Of a DNA stretch of 51,244 nucleotides, positions 1 to 7,851 are shown piece after piece. The position numbers were made by a program, and so were the translations under genes. The DNA is taken from positions 1 to 51,244 of the forward strand of contig JAGFCB010000064.1 in NCBI GenBank assembly GCA_022394775.1, read 5' to 3'. The DNA is from Candidatus Poribacteria bacterium. Its GTDB lineage: Bacteria; Poribacteria; WGA-4E; WGA-3G. The notes under the pieces were generated by a model. The model did not search any database and was not told the origin of the DNA. It was given only the letters and a program-made list of their open reading frames with translations. How positions within the stretch are numbered: position 1 is the stretch's first letter; the number at the start of each line of letters is the position of its first letter.

Positions 1-1
1 G

Positions 2-235
2 GCGAAGACGATTGACTTTTCCTGGGAGACGGATGTCTGGTACACGATGAAGATGATGGTGGAGGTGCTTGATGATAAAGCCGTGATTCGAGGCAAAGTA
101 TGGCGGCGAGATGAACCCGAACCCGCAGAATGGACAATCACTGCCGAAGATCCGCTGCCAAATCGTGAGGGAAGCCCGGGTATCTACGGCTACTCCGCAA
201 CTGAACTTTACTACGACAATCTGAAAGTATGGTAA
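2..235 (+). CDS. C-terminal end of a secreted LamG/DUF1080-like domain protein (partial)
   Basis: The reading frame is open to the left edge and stops at 235, so only the last 77 residues are seen. The end has the look of a concanavalin/LamG-type jelly roll as found in DUF1080 (3-keto-disaccharide hydrolase-like) and glucan-binding proteins: alternating strands, a stretch with EPAEWTI and a terminal YYDNLKVW, which is the usual closing strand of such domains. I infer an extracytoplasmic carbohydrate-related protein, possibly related to the propeller protein that follows. An internal ATG at 47 exists but is unlikely to be the true start because the frame continues upstream with good coding sense. 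Family assignment is from pattern only. Confidence 0.55.
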   Translation, partial: AKTIDFSWETDVWYTMKMMVEVLDDKAVIRGKVWRRDEPEPAEWTITAEDPLPNREGSPGIYGYSATELYYDNLKVW

Positions 236-257
236 ACGAACCACGAATAATATCAAT

Positions 258-369
258 AGGACTTACGCAGCCCCCTTTGCTGGCGGGGTTTGAAACCCTG
301 AAGAAACACCCAAGCAAAAACCCAGCAGTGCGTAATACGTAGATTATCATAGAAAAATGCGTAAGTCCT
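258..369. mobile_element. MITE family 1, copy 1 (TSD ATCAA)
   Basis: Inverted ends AGGACTTACGCA and TGCGTAAGTCCT enclose about 90 bp with an internal GGCGGGGTTTGAAACCC palindrome. Counting one extra base at each end (257, 370), the flanks are the direct repeat ATCAA at 252-256 and 371-375, a 5-bp target duplication. There is no coding capacity, so it would be moved in trans. It ends 25 bp before the start codon of the propeller gene, just ahead of its Shine-Dalgarno. Confidence 0.9.
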
Positions 370-394
370 GATCAAATCATAAGGAGTCGTTCAA

Positions 395-1870
395 TTGAAA
401 CCGCTTTGGAAATTACGATTTACCTACATTATAAAACTTACAGTTTTTCTTGCTTTTGCGGTGTCTATCGCTTCAGCTGAAAGCGATAGCGCTGCGTTCC
501 CAAAAGAGATCGCCTTATGGGGTGGAACGTTAAGCCGGAACATGGTCTCCGACGAAACGAATATAGCCGGAAGTTGGGATCTCGAAACCGGCGAAAATAT
601 CAAATGGACCGCAGAACTCGGTTCACAGAGTTACGCCGGTCCCCTCATCATCGGTGGCAAGGTCTTCGTCGGAACGAATAATAAAGCGCTCTACAACCCG
701 AAACTTACCGGTGATCGTGGGAATCTCATGGCGTTTCGCGAATCCGATGGCAAATTCCTCTGGCAATCAACCCACACCAAACTCCCGTCAGGACGCGTCA
801 ACGACTGGCCCCTGCAGGGCATCTGTTCCACACCCTTTATTGAAGGCGATCGGCTCTACTATATCTCTAACCGCTGTGAAGTCGTCTGTGTTGACACTGA
901 AGGCTTCCTTGATGGTGAAAACGACGGTCCCTTTACGGAAGAAACCGAAACAAGCGAGATTGATGGCGATATCATCTGGAGTTATGATATGATGGATGAG
1001 TTGGATGTCTTCCCGCATAACCTCGCCACCTGTTCACCGCTCGCAGTAGGTGATCTGCTCTTCTTAGAAACGAGTAACGGGGTTGATGAAGGACACATCC
1101 ATATCCCTTCCCCTGATGCGCCGTCTTTCATTGCGTTAAATAAAAATACTGGAGAACTTGTCTGGGAAGATGCTTCCCCCGGTGAGAATATACTGCACGG
1201 GCAGTGGGCAAATCCCGCTTATGGCGTTATTAAAGGTGTACCGCAGGTGATTATCCCCGGTGGTGACGGTTGGGTCTATGCCTTTGAACCAGAAACCGGC
1301 GACATTATCTGGAAGTTTGACTGTAACCCGAAAGATTCCGTTTGGGAACTCGGTGGACGCGGCACACGCAATAACATCATCTCGACACCTGTTGTTTATG
1401 ATGACAAAGTCTTTCTTGCTGTCGGTCAAGATCCAGAGCACGGTGAAGGTGTAGGACATCTCTGGTGCATCGATGCCTCACAAACCGGTGATGTTACCAA
1501 GACCGCTGGAATATGGCATTTCGGTGATGAACAGTTCAATCGCACGATGTCCACTGTGGCGATTGCTGATGGACTCCTCTACATCTCAGACCTTAGCGGA
1601 TTTCTCTACTGCTTGGATGTGAATACTGGTGATCTCTACTGGAAGCATGACACTTTTGCCGCAATTTGGGGGTCGCCGTATGTCGTGGACGGTAAGGTTT
1701 ACCTCGGCGACGAAGATGGCGATGTGGTCGTCCTGAAAGCAGGCAAAACGGAACAAGTGTTGTTTGAAACCAATCTGGGCAGTGCTGTCTATACGACTCC
1801 TGTCGCAGAGAACGGCGTGCTTTACATCGTAACCCGTAATATGCTCATTGCCATAGAAGAAAAAAAATGA
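395..1870 (+). CDS. Secreted PQQ-like beta-propeller repeat protein
   Basis: A 491-aa protein with an N-terminal signal peptide (positively charged start, hydrophobic stretch about residues 13-26, cleavage after the ASA near residue 28). The body has repeated units of the type TGxxxWKxD (for example TGDIIWKFD and TGDLYWKHD) with strands of the form VxDGKVYLG, typical of WD40/PQQ-like eight-bladed propellers such as BamB or quinoprotein dehydrogenases. No clear catalytic motif is seen, so it may be a binding or scaffolding propeller rather than an enzyme. The start is TTG at 395, placed 8 nt after AAGGAG at 381-386, which sits right behind MITE copy 1. The stop overlaps the next start (ATGA), so it is translationally coupled to the acyl-activating enzyme. 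Confidence 0.85.
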   Translation: MKPLWKLRFTYIIKLTVFLAFAVSIASAESDSAAFPKEIALWGGTLSRNMVSDETNIAGSWDLETGENIKWTAELGSQSYAGPLIIGGKVFVGTNNKALYNPKLTGDRGNLMAFRESDGKFLWQSTHTKLPSGRVNDWPLQGICSTPFIEGDRLYYISNRCEVVCVDTEGFLDGENDGPFTEETETSEIDGDIIWSYDMMDELDVFPHNLATCSPLAVGDLLFLETSNGVDEGHIHIPSPDAPSFIALNKNTGELVWEDASPGENILHGQWANPAYGVIKGVPQVIIPGGDGWVYAFEPETGDIIWKFDCNPKDSVWELGGRGTRNNIISTPVVYDDKVFLAVGQDPEHGEGVGHLWCIDASQTGDVTKTAGIWHFGDEQFNRTMSTVAIADGLLYISDLSGFLYCLDVNTGDLYWKHDTFAAIWGSPYVVDGKVYLGDEDGDVVVLKAGKTEQVLFETNLGSAVYTTPVAENGVLYIVTRNMLIAIEEKK

Positions 1871-2940
1871 ATCTTACCCGAAAAATTGCTGAAACCCAGA
1901 AAGCACTCGATGCACATGTCCGAGAAATCATCAAGTGGCACTTCAGCCCGAAAACTGGATGCCCTTTCTGGCTGGAGTTCGCAGAGAATCTTGACTTTGA
2001 CCCTCGAAAAGAGATCGGCGGCTACGCGGATCTCAAGTGTCTCGGACATTTTGAAGACGAATGGCTCCGTGGCGGCCCCGTTCGACGTTGGGTGCCAAAG
2101 GCTTATGCCGATGAACCGATTTATGTTTTTGAAACCGGCGGCTCAACGGGGGTTCCTAAGACGCGGATTAGCATCCGTGATTTTCATATTGATTATGAGA
2201 TTTTCAGTAAAACGCTCTCTGAGGAAAGTTTCCCACTCGGTGGCGATTGGCTCATGTTAGGACCAACCGGACCGAGGCGATTACGGCTCGCTGTTGAACA
2301 CCTTGCGCAACATCGTGGCGGCATCTGTTTCCACGTTGATCTCGATCCGCGCTGGGTGAACCAACTCGTCCGTTACGGGAAAAACGAGGAGTTGGACGCG
2401 TATAAGAACCATGTTATCGCGCAGGCACTCAACGTGTTGCGCGCCCATGAAAACGTCCAATGCCTTTTCACGACACCGAAGTTGTTAGAGGCACTCTGTG
2501 AAAAGATCTCCTTGCCGAAAGCTGGTATCAAAGGGATCTTCTGTGGTGGCACTGAGATGGATGCACAGTTTCACCGCTTTGCGCGTGAAGAACTCGTGCC
2601 GGGTATCGATTTTATCCCCACCTACGGCAATACGCTCATGGGGTTAGCTGCTTGTAAACCTTTTGATCCGGCGGATAACTACGCGATTATCTATTATCCA
2701 CCGCATCCGCGAGCTGTCATTGAACTCGTTAATCCAGAAAATCCGGAGGAAACTGTCGATTACGGCGAAACCGGACGTGTTATGCTTACGACGTTAACAA
2801 AAGAATTTTTTGTGCCACGTTTCCTTGAACGCGACGAAGCCGAACGCGCTGAACCGATTCCAGAATATCCATGGGACGGCGTTGAAAATCTCCGCCTACT
2901 CACCGAACTCCAAGAAAGCGTCGTCGTAGGTGTCTATTAG
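1867..2940 (+). CDS. ANL-superfamily acyl-activating enzyme (LuxE / phenylacetate-CoA ligase-like)
   Basis: A 357-aa adenylate-forming enzyme, short for the family and close to LuxE acyl-protein synthetases and PaaK-type ligases. The nucleotide-binding P-loop motif is [12 protein letters not shown] near residues 89-100. CGGTEMD near residue 227 and PTYGNT near 253 fit the following core motifs, and [12 protein letters not shown] fits the adenylate-binding end. It would activate a carboxylate as acyl-AMP and pass it to a thiol. It overlaps the propeller gene by 4 bp. An aldehyde dehydrogenase lies downstream (4840), so activation followed by reduction to an aldehyde is a plausible joint role. 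The last 31 codons are duplicated at 3674-3787, beyond a MITE and a toxin-antitoxin pair. Confidence 0.75.
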   Translation: MNLTRKIAETQKALDAHVREIIKWHFSPKTGCPFWLEFAENLDFDPRKEIGGYADLKCLGHFEDEWLRGGPVRRWVPKAYADEPIYVFETGGSTGVPKTRISIRDFHIDYEIFSKTLSEESFPLGGDWLMLGPTGPRRLRLAVEHLAQHRGGICFHVDLDPRWVNQLVRYGKNEELDAYKNHVIAQALNVLRAHENVQCLFTTPKLLEALCEKISLPKAGIKGIFCGGTEMDAQFHRFAREELVPGIDFIPTYGNTLMGLAACKPFDPADNYAIIYYPPHPRAVIELVNPENPEETVDYGETGRVMLTTLTKEFFVPRFLERDEAERAEPIPEYPWDGVENLRLLTELQESVVVGVY

Positions 2941-2944
2941 TTTC

Positions 2945-3035
2945 AGGACTTACGCATTTTTCCATGATAACGGATGTCCGACGCTTTGCTGGCTGGGTTT
3001 GAAACCCCGCCAGCAGTGGGAGCTGGGTAAGTCCT
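2945..3035. mobile_element. MITE family 1, copy 2 (TSD AGTTT)
   Basis: Ends AGGACTTACGCA and GGGTAAGTCCT (one end slightly decayed) enclose a palindrome around GGGTTTGAAACCCCGCC. AGTTT is duplicated at 2939-2943 and 3037-3041. The internal sequence is in the opposite orientation to copy 1 (it begins TTTTTCCATGATAA). It sits 4 bp after the ligase stop and 26 bp before the antitoxin start. Confidence 0.9.
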
Positions 3036-3061
3036 AAGTTTTTTAATCCAAGGAGATAGAT

Positions 3062-3391
3062 ATGGAAAAGATTCAAGTTGTTGAAATACACGACCCGATA
3101 TACGAAGAAACCTATACCGCTCACATTGAAAAAAATGGGGCTGCATGGATAGGGTGGATACCGGAAGTCCCCGAAGTGAAGTGCGAAGAACACACGCGAG
3201 AAGCTTTGCTGAAAACGCTCGTGCACGAATTGCATGAGGCTTTAGAAGCTGAAGAAGAAGCATGGGATAAGCAGATTGAGGAAGATTCTAAGGCAGGCAG
3301 ACTGGATCGTTTTGCTGAAAAAGCAAAAGAGAATTTCAAAGCTGGCAAGTACTACGAGATAGAAGACCTCCAGAAATTATTGGAAAAGTAG
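3062..3391 (+). CDS. HicB-like antitoxin of a toxin-antitoxin pair
   Basis: A 109-aa acidic protein whose first half resembles the HicB/DUF1902 partial RNase H-like fold (AAWIGWIPEVPEVKCEEHT, then a helix with TREALLKTLVHELHEAL). The second half is a charged helical tail. It starts 13 nt after AAGGAG at 3050-3055. It is followed 8 nt after its stop by a RelE-like toxin, the usual antitoxin-first order. Such antitoxins bind and neutralise the toxin and repress their own promoter. The pair sits between the ligase gene and a duplicated piece of that gene's 3' end, which points to insertion as a unit. Confidence 0.7.
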   Translation: MEKIQVVEIHDPIYEETYTAHIEKNGAAWIGWIPEVPEVKCEEHTREALLKTLVHELHEALEAEEEAWDKQIEEDSKAGRLDRFAEKAKENFKAGKYYEIEDLQKLLEK

Positions 3392-3399
3392 CTTGTTAC

Positions 3400-3660
3400 A
3401 TGAACCATATTATTGAAGCAGATTTTTGGAAATTTTCAGCGAGACTTCCACTGAATATTCAAAGACGTGTTCCTCAAAAATTTCAACTACTCAGGCAAAA
3501 CCCAAGGCACCCTTCTCTCCGTTTTAAAAAGGTGGGTAATCTTTGGGCGATTCGAATTTGTAAGGGTTATCGAGCACTCGCACACCGGGAAGGGGGAAAT
3601 TTTATTTGGCGATGGATTGGAACACACGATGAGTACATGAGACGCATCAGGGAAAGTTAA
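3400..3660 (+). CDS. RelE/ParE-like toxin
   Basis: An 86-aa basic protein with the compact RelE-fold pattern: an N-terminal helix pair (LPLNIQRRVPQKFQLLRQNP), a strand KVGNLWAIRICKGYRALAHR and a terminal WRWIGTHDEYMRRI. The GTHDEY ending is common in this toxin family, in which it acts as a ribosome-dependent mRNA endonuclease or gyrase poison; the target here cannot be told. It is co-transcribed with the HicB-like antitoxin (8-nt gap). The stop codon lies 13 nt before the start of a small duplicated ligase fragment. Confidence 0.75.
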   Translation: MNHIIEADFWKFSARLPLNIQRRVPQKFQLLRQNPRHPSLRFKKVGNLWAIRICKGYRALAHREGGNFIWRWIGTHDEYMRRIRES

Positions 3661-3673
3661 CGAAGGAGTTTTA

Positions 3674-3787
3674 ATGTCCTTTTTCTTTGAACGTGCTGAA
3701 CCTATCTCTGAATATCCATGGGACGGCGTTGAAAACCTTCGTCTCCTTACCGAACTCCAAGAAAGTGTTGTTGTTGGTGTTTATTAA
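3674..3787 (+). pseudogene. Duplicated 3' end of the acyl-activating enzyme gene
   Basis: This 37-codon frame has its own GAAGGAG and ATG and encodes MSFFF followed by almost exactly the last 31 residues of the ligase ending at 2940 (ERAEPISEYPWDG and so on). Only one residue differs (Ser for Pro) but many third positions differ, so it is not a recent copy; it looks like the tail of a diverged homologue. It flanks the MITE and toxin-antitoxin pair on the far side. Whether the peptide is made is unknown. Confidence 0.7.
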
Positions 3788-3789
3788 CC

Positions 3790-3860
3790 TTAGGACCTAT
3801 CCATTTCCTCTCAAAGTCACCCTGATAAGGGGGATTTAGGGGGTTAAAATTACTATAGAG
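3790..3860. repeat. Partial, decayed duplicate of the MITE copy 3 left end
   Basis: AGGACCTATCCATTTCCTCTCAAAG followed by a CCTGATAAGGGG block repeats the left half of the neighbouring MITE, starting at 3862, with substitutions in the terminal sequence. It runs directly into the TAGAG target duplication of copy 3. Confidence 0.6.
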
Positions 3861-3861
3861 T

Positions 3862-3990
3862 AGGACTTACGCATTTCCTCTCAAAGTCCCCTGATAAAGG
3901 GTGGGGAATGCCCATAAGGCATTTATACCGTTGATTCTGATTCTTTACGGGGTTTAAAACATTGAAATTACTGCTTTTTGCGTAAGTCCT
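3862..3990. mobile_element. MITE family 1, copy 3 (TSD TAGAG)
   Basis: Perfect AGGACTTACGCA end at left and TTGCGTAAGTCCT at right, 129 bp, with TAGAG duplicated at 3856-3860 and 3992-3996. The interior differs from the other copies (no GGGTTTGAAACCC core; it has GGGTTTAAAACATTG), so this may be a subfamily. It ends 16 bp before the start of the SMP-30-like gene; the second target repeat forms part of that gene's Shine-Dalgarno region. Confidence 0.9.
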
Positions 3991-4006
3991 ATAGAGGAGC
4001 TTGAAC

Positions 4007-4702
4007 ATGATAACGAAAATTGAAAAAGTCTTTCGATCCCCCTATGCCGTGCCGAACGGCTTACAAGTTACGGACGACGGTTTATGGATCGTTGACCAGA
4101 TTACCGATAGAGTCGCATTGGTTGAAATCACATCAGACCCGGACTATACCGTGCCGAAACTTATCCGAGACATTCCGAGTGAATGCTCTAACACAAGCGG
4201 GATGACGTTCGGTGGTGGCGCGCTCTGGTTAGCCGCAAACGGATCTGGGGAACGCTGGCGTCGCGTTCGGGATACAGATGCCGAGACAGGTGAGATTTTC
4301 AAAGTCGATCCGAATACAGGCGAAACCCTCGGACGCTATCCCATACCCGATGGTGGCGGTACGCACGGTGTCGAATATGACCACTACGATGAAGGACATC
4401 TCTGGGTCCAAACGCTTAAAAACCAAGTCACGCATAAAGTCAGGATTTCGGACTGGTCTGTGCAAAAGACGCTCCCGCTACCACATGGACGCGGACACGG
4501 CATGGTTCGCGTTGAAGACGGACTTTGGTCAACCCATACCTCTGATAGAGTCATCGTCAAGCTTGACCTTGAAGACGGCACGCCGCTCGACGTGATTGAG
4601 GTGCCTGAAGATTACCCTGAACCGCACGGCTTATCCATCTACGGCGACGATTTCCTCTACTGCGATGCCGCCTCTGGATGGGTAGCGAAGATTACGTGGT
4701 AA
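4007..4702 (+). CDS. SMP-30/Vgb-like beta-propeller protein
   Basis: A 231-aa protein of repeated propeller strands (DGLWIVDQ, GALWLAANGSG, GHLWVQTLKN, DGLWSTHTSD), like virginiamycin B lyase and SMP-30/gluconolactonase-type propellers. No signal peptide is seen, so it should be cytoplasmic. His and Glu residues in GGGTHGVEYDHYDEGH and LPHGRGHGMVRVEDG could bind metal, as in this superfamily. The start is ATG 4007, preceded by GAGGAG at 3994-3999; a TTG at 4001 is in frame but too close to the ribosome site. Lactonase or isomerase activity on a sugar acid is inference. Confidence 0.7.
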   Translation: MITKIEKVFRSPYAVPNGLQVTDDGLWIVDQITDRVALVEITSDPDYTVPKLIRDIPSECSNTSGMTFGGGALWLAANGSGERWRRVRDTDAETGEIFKVDPNTGETLGRYPIPDGGGTHGVEYDHYDEGHLWVQTLKNQVTHKVRISDWSVQKTLPLPHGRGHGMVRVEDGLWSTHTSDRVIVKLDLEDGTPLDVIEVPEDYPEPHGLSIYGDDFLYCDAASGWVAKITW

Positions 4703-4703
4703 A

Positions 4704-4830
4704 ACGATTATCAGTTGTCAGTAACAAGAGTTTTTCGGTAACAACTCACTACCCTCTGGAATATTCCAAGCGAGCGAAGATTGTTACAAACCATCTCTTT
4801 AACTGATAACTGACAACTGAAAACTGAAAA
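4704..4830. repeat. Heptamer-type repeat (ACTGATAACTG family)
   Basis: TTATCAGTTGTCAGTAAC at the left and AACTGATAACTGACAACTG then AAAACTGAAAACT at the right make an imperfect inverted pair around about 70 bp. Related blocks occur at 27413-27445 and 28105-28230. It occupies the gap before the aldehyde dehydrogenase and ends 10 bp from its start. Confidence 0.75.
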
Positions 4831-4839
4831 CTATAAACG

Positions 4840-6246
4840 ATGATACACATCCCAATCTTACGTGCTGGTCGGTCTTACAGAAGTCTGAACACCGTCCAAG
4901 TGTCACATATCAAAACAGGCGAACCGTTGGTCGAAGTGAGCCAAGCCAATCGTGGCTTGATAGCGAAGGATCTCGTTGATATCGCGCGCCAAAAAGCGGC
5001 ACTCGCACAACATCCTATCGCTGAATTGATCTCTATCTGTAAAGAGGCAGCGCGCCTTTTCTCAGCGGCGACACTGCCTCTTGACGGAACCGAGCAGTCC
5101 CCGACAGACTATATCCAACAGGTCTCTGGGACAACCGGTATGCCTGAGGCGCTCTGTCAACAGAATCTGTTCAAGATTGAAGGTGTCATGGAAAACATTG
5201 ATACCGTTTTGGACGGACTCACGCGCGGCTTAGATTTACAGCTCCTTGACACGGGATGGGGTGTTCAAGACGGTCGCACGTTGAGTTATGTCTGTGAAAC
5301 AGATTCATTGGGTGCTATCCTGCCGAGCAATTCACCGGGTGTCCATTCACTGTGGGTACCTGCTATTGCTTTGAAAGTTCCCGTCGTTCTGAAACCGGGG
5401 CGCGAGGAACCGTGGACACCCTACCGCATCGCGCAGGCGTTTATCTCTGCAGGGGCACCAGCAGAGGCGTTCAGTTTCTATCCAACCGACTACAGCGGTG
5501 CCAACGAGATTTTGACCCGGTGTGGACGTTCAATGCTTTTCGGTGGTGGTTCAACCGTCGCACCATGGTTAAACACACCGCGCGTTGAAATCCACGGACC
5601 CGGACGCAGCAAGATCCTTATCCACGAGGAAGGGCAAAACAATTGGGAACAGTATCTCGATCTCATCGTGGAATCGGTTGCTAAAAACGGTGGTCGATCT
5701 TGCATTAACGCCTCTGGTGTATGGGTAACGGCACACGGACGTGAGATCGCCGAAGCATTGGCAGAACGTTTGGCACGCGTTGAGCCGAGACCATTGGATC
5801 ATCCTGATGCGGGAATCGCAGCGTGGGCAAATCCGAAGGCTGCGCACGGTATCTCATCGCTGATTGATCGCCATCTCAAAGAGACCGGGGCAACAGAATT
5901 GACAACGGGTGACCGAGTCGTCGAATTAGATGGCTGTACATTCCTCAGACCGACCGTGATATGGTGTGAGGATGCAGAACATCCGTTAGCGAACACAGAA
6001 TTCCCGTTCCCGTTTGTCAGTGTCGTGGAGGTGCCGCCGACGCAGTTGATCGAAGCTATTGATGCGACGCTGGTCGCCACTGCAATCACGGAAGATGCAA
6101 CGCTTACGCAAGAGCTCATCGCAACACCCCTGATTGATCGACTCAATTTTGGGACGATTCCAACAAATCAAATCTCTTGGGACAGTCCGCATGAGGGTAA
6201 TCTGTTCGAGCATCTCTATAGGCAGCGGGCTTTTCAACGCGGGTGA
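4840..6246 (+). CDS. Aldehyde dehydrogenase-family protein (acyl-CoA reductase-like)
   Basis: A 468-aa member of the ALDH superfamily. The Rossmann region ETDSLGAILPSNSPG and the helix VPVVLKPGREEPWTP match the cofactor-binding half. FGGGSTVAPW near residue 231 fits the NAD-binding loop. GGRSCINASG places the catalytic cysteine at about residue 288. The general-base glutamate would be near EIHGPGRSK. It is not a standard betaine- or succinate-type ALDH and may be a LuxC-like acyl-CoA/acyl-protein reductase, given the LuxE-like enzyme upstream. There is no strong Shine-Dalgarno; the upstream region is a repeat ending in CTATAAACG. Confidence 0.7.
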   Translation: MIHIPILRAGRSYRSLNTVQVSHIKTGEPLVEVSQANRGLIAKDLVDIARQKAALAQHPIAELISICKEAARLFSAATLPLDGTEQSPTDYIQQVSGTTGMPEALCQQNLFKIEGVMENIDTVLDGLTRGLDLQLLDTGWGVQDGRTLSYVCETDSLGAILPSNSPGVHSLWVPAIALKVPVVLKPGREEPWTPYRIAQAFISAGAPAEAFSFYPTDYSGANEILTRCGRSMLFGGGSTVAPWLNTPRVEIHGPGRSKILIHEEGQNNWEQYLDLIVESVAKNGGRSCINASGVWVTAHGREIAEALAERLARVEPRPLDHPDAGIAAWANPKAAHGISSLIDRHLKETGATELTTGDRVVELDGCTFLRPTVIWCEDAEHPLANTEFPFPFVSVVEVPPTQLIEAIDATLVATAITEDATLTQELIATPLIDRLNFGTIPTNQISWDSPHEGNLFEHLYRQRAFQRG

Positions 6247-6290
6247 GGTGCTAAAAAACTTGATTTTTTCAAACGTTTGGTATCAGAATT

Positions 6291-7790
6291 ATGACCGATA
6301 ACCCGAATGTTATTCTCATCTTCGCAGACGATCTCGGACGCGGGATGCTCAGCTGCTATGGACAGCAACATTTCGAGACACCCAATATCGACCGACTCGC
6401 AAACGAGGGAATGCGGTTCAACCACGCCTATGGTTGTGCGTTCTGCGCGCCCTCCAGAGCGAGCATGTTAACAGGAATCCACGATTGCCATGAGGGGACA
6501 TGGACATATACGCAGGGTGGCATCTACCACAGATTGAGTGCTGGTGAGTTGACACTGGATCAAATCTCGGAGTTGATTCACACGACCAGTCTCCAAGCGG
6601 ATCCGGATGATGTGTTTTTGGCACAGATCGCCGAGGAAGCGGGATACGTTACAGGACAAATCGGGAAACTTGAATGGGGTTTCGCCACAACCGGTGCACG
6701 TATCCGACGGCACGGTTGGCAGTACCACTACGGTTATTACGATCATCAACGTTGCCACGGTTTTTACCCGCCTTATCTCTTTGAAAATGGGCAACCCACG
6801 TCCATCCCGGGCAATACACATGCCGACTGTGCGGTGAATCCAAATACGGAATCTCCTGAAAATATGGAGTTTCGTAGGAATCGTCAAGGGAAAGCGGTAT
6901 ATTCTCAAGATATTTTTGACGAGAAAATTGTTGAGTTTCTGCGCAGCCATCAAAACGAACCTTTCTTCCTCTATCATCCGTCTCAGTTACCACACGGACC
7001 GATTGCCATCCCAGACATCCATCCTGCTGTGAAACAGGCTTCCGAGTTGACACCGTTTGAAAAAGAATACGCCTCTATGATCCTAAAGCTCGATGAAACC
7101 GTCGGAATTATCTTGGACGAACTCGAACGCCTTGGGATTGACGACCGCACGATGATTGTTTTTTGCGCTGATAACGGGCACGAAGTGTATTACCGCCAAG
7201 AAGGACGAACGACTGGGCGACAAGTGGATTTGGAAGGTAACCGCTTTGACGACATCACAACGAAATTCTATTCCGAGACAGGCGGCGATGTGTTCAACGG
7301 AAACGACGGTATGGGCGGCTTGAAGTTTTCAAGTTGGGAAGGCGGGACGCGCATCCCCTATATGGTTCGTTTCCCCGGCACGATTACTCCGAATCGTGTC
7401 TCCGACCATACGCTCACAAATTACGATTTGATGCCGACCCTCGCAGACTTCATCAGCGCGGAAATACCGCAAGACAAAGACGGTGTATCGTTTTTACCGA
7501 CGCTGCTTGAACGGCATGAAGACCAACAGCACCACGAGTGGGTCATATATGCCTCTCGGCTCGGTCCAGCACTCGTAACAGCGGATGGTTGGAAACTACG
7601 GTATATCAACCGCACGGACAGCTTCCAACTATATCATCTCCCCTCTGATTACCGCGAGGAAAACGACCTTGCAATGGATCATCCTGACCTCGTTGCCCGG
7701 CTCAGTGGATGGATGCGCAATGCGTGTGATGGCGATTATCAAAACGGCACACCCGGTGCACATCTCGCTGCGTATCCAGATAACACTTGA
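6291..7790 (+). CDS. Type I sulfatase (arylsulfatase A family)
   Basis: A 499-aa alkaline-phosphatase-superfamily sulfatase. The N-terminal metal site is IFADDLGRG (Asp 14 and 15), and the signature CAPSRASMLTG starts at Cys52, the residue converted to formylglycine. CADNGHEVYY near residue 293 supplies further metal ligands. There is no signal peptide, unlike most secreted sulfatases, so it may act on imported substrate or be exported in another way. No maturation enzyme (anSME) is in the window. It follows the aldehyde dehydrogenase by 44 bp and is likely in the same transcription unit. Confidence 0.9.
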   Translation: MTDNPNVILIFADDLGRGMLSCYGQQHFETPNIDRLANEGMRFNHAYGCAFCAPSRASMLTGIHDCHEGTWTYTQGGIYHRLSAGELTLDQISELIHTTSLQADPDDVFLAQIAEEAGYVTGQIGKLEWGFATTGARIRRHGWQYHYGYYDHQRCHGFYPPYLFENGQPTSIPGNTHADCAVNPNTESPENMEFRRNRQGKAVYSQDIFDEKIVEFLRSHQNEPFFLYHPSQLPHGPIAIPDIHPAVKQASELTPFEKEYASMILKLDETVGIILDELERLGIDDRTMIVFCADNGHEVYYRQEGRTTGRQVDLEGNRFDDITTKFYSETGGDVFNGNDGMGGLKFSSWEGGTRIPYMVRFPGTITPNRVSDHTLTNYDLMPTLADFISAEIPQDKDGVSFLPTLLERHEDQQHHEWVIYASRLGPALVTADGWKLRYINRTDSFQLYHLPSDYREENDLAMDHPDLVARLSGWMRNACDGDYQNGTPGAHLAAYPDNT

Positions 7791-7851
7791 TCTGAACGAC
7801 GAAATGCATAAAATACCAAGTACAAAACTCATAAGAAGGGGTTAAGTATTG

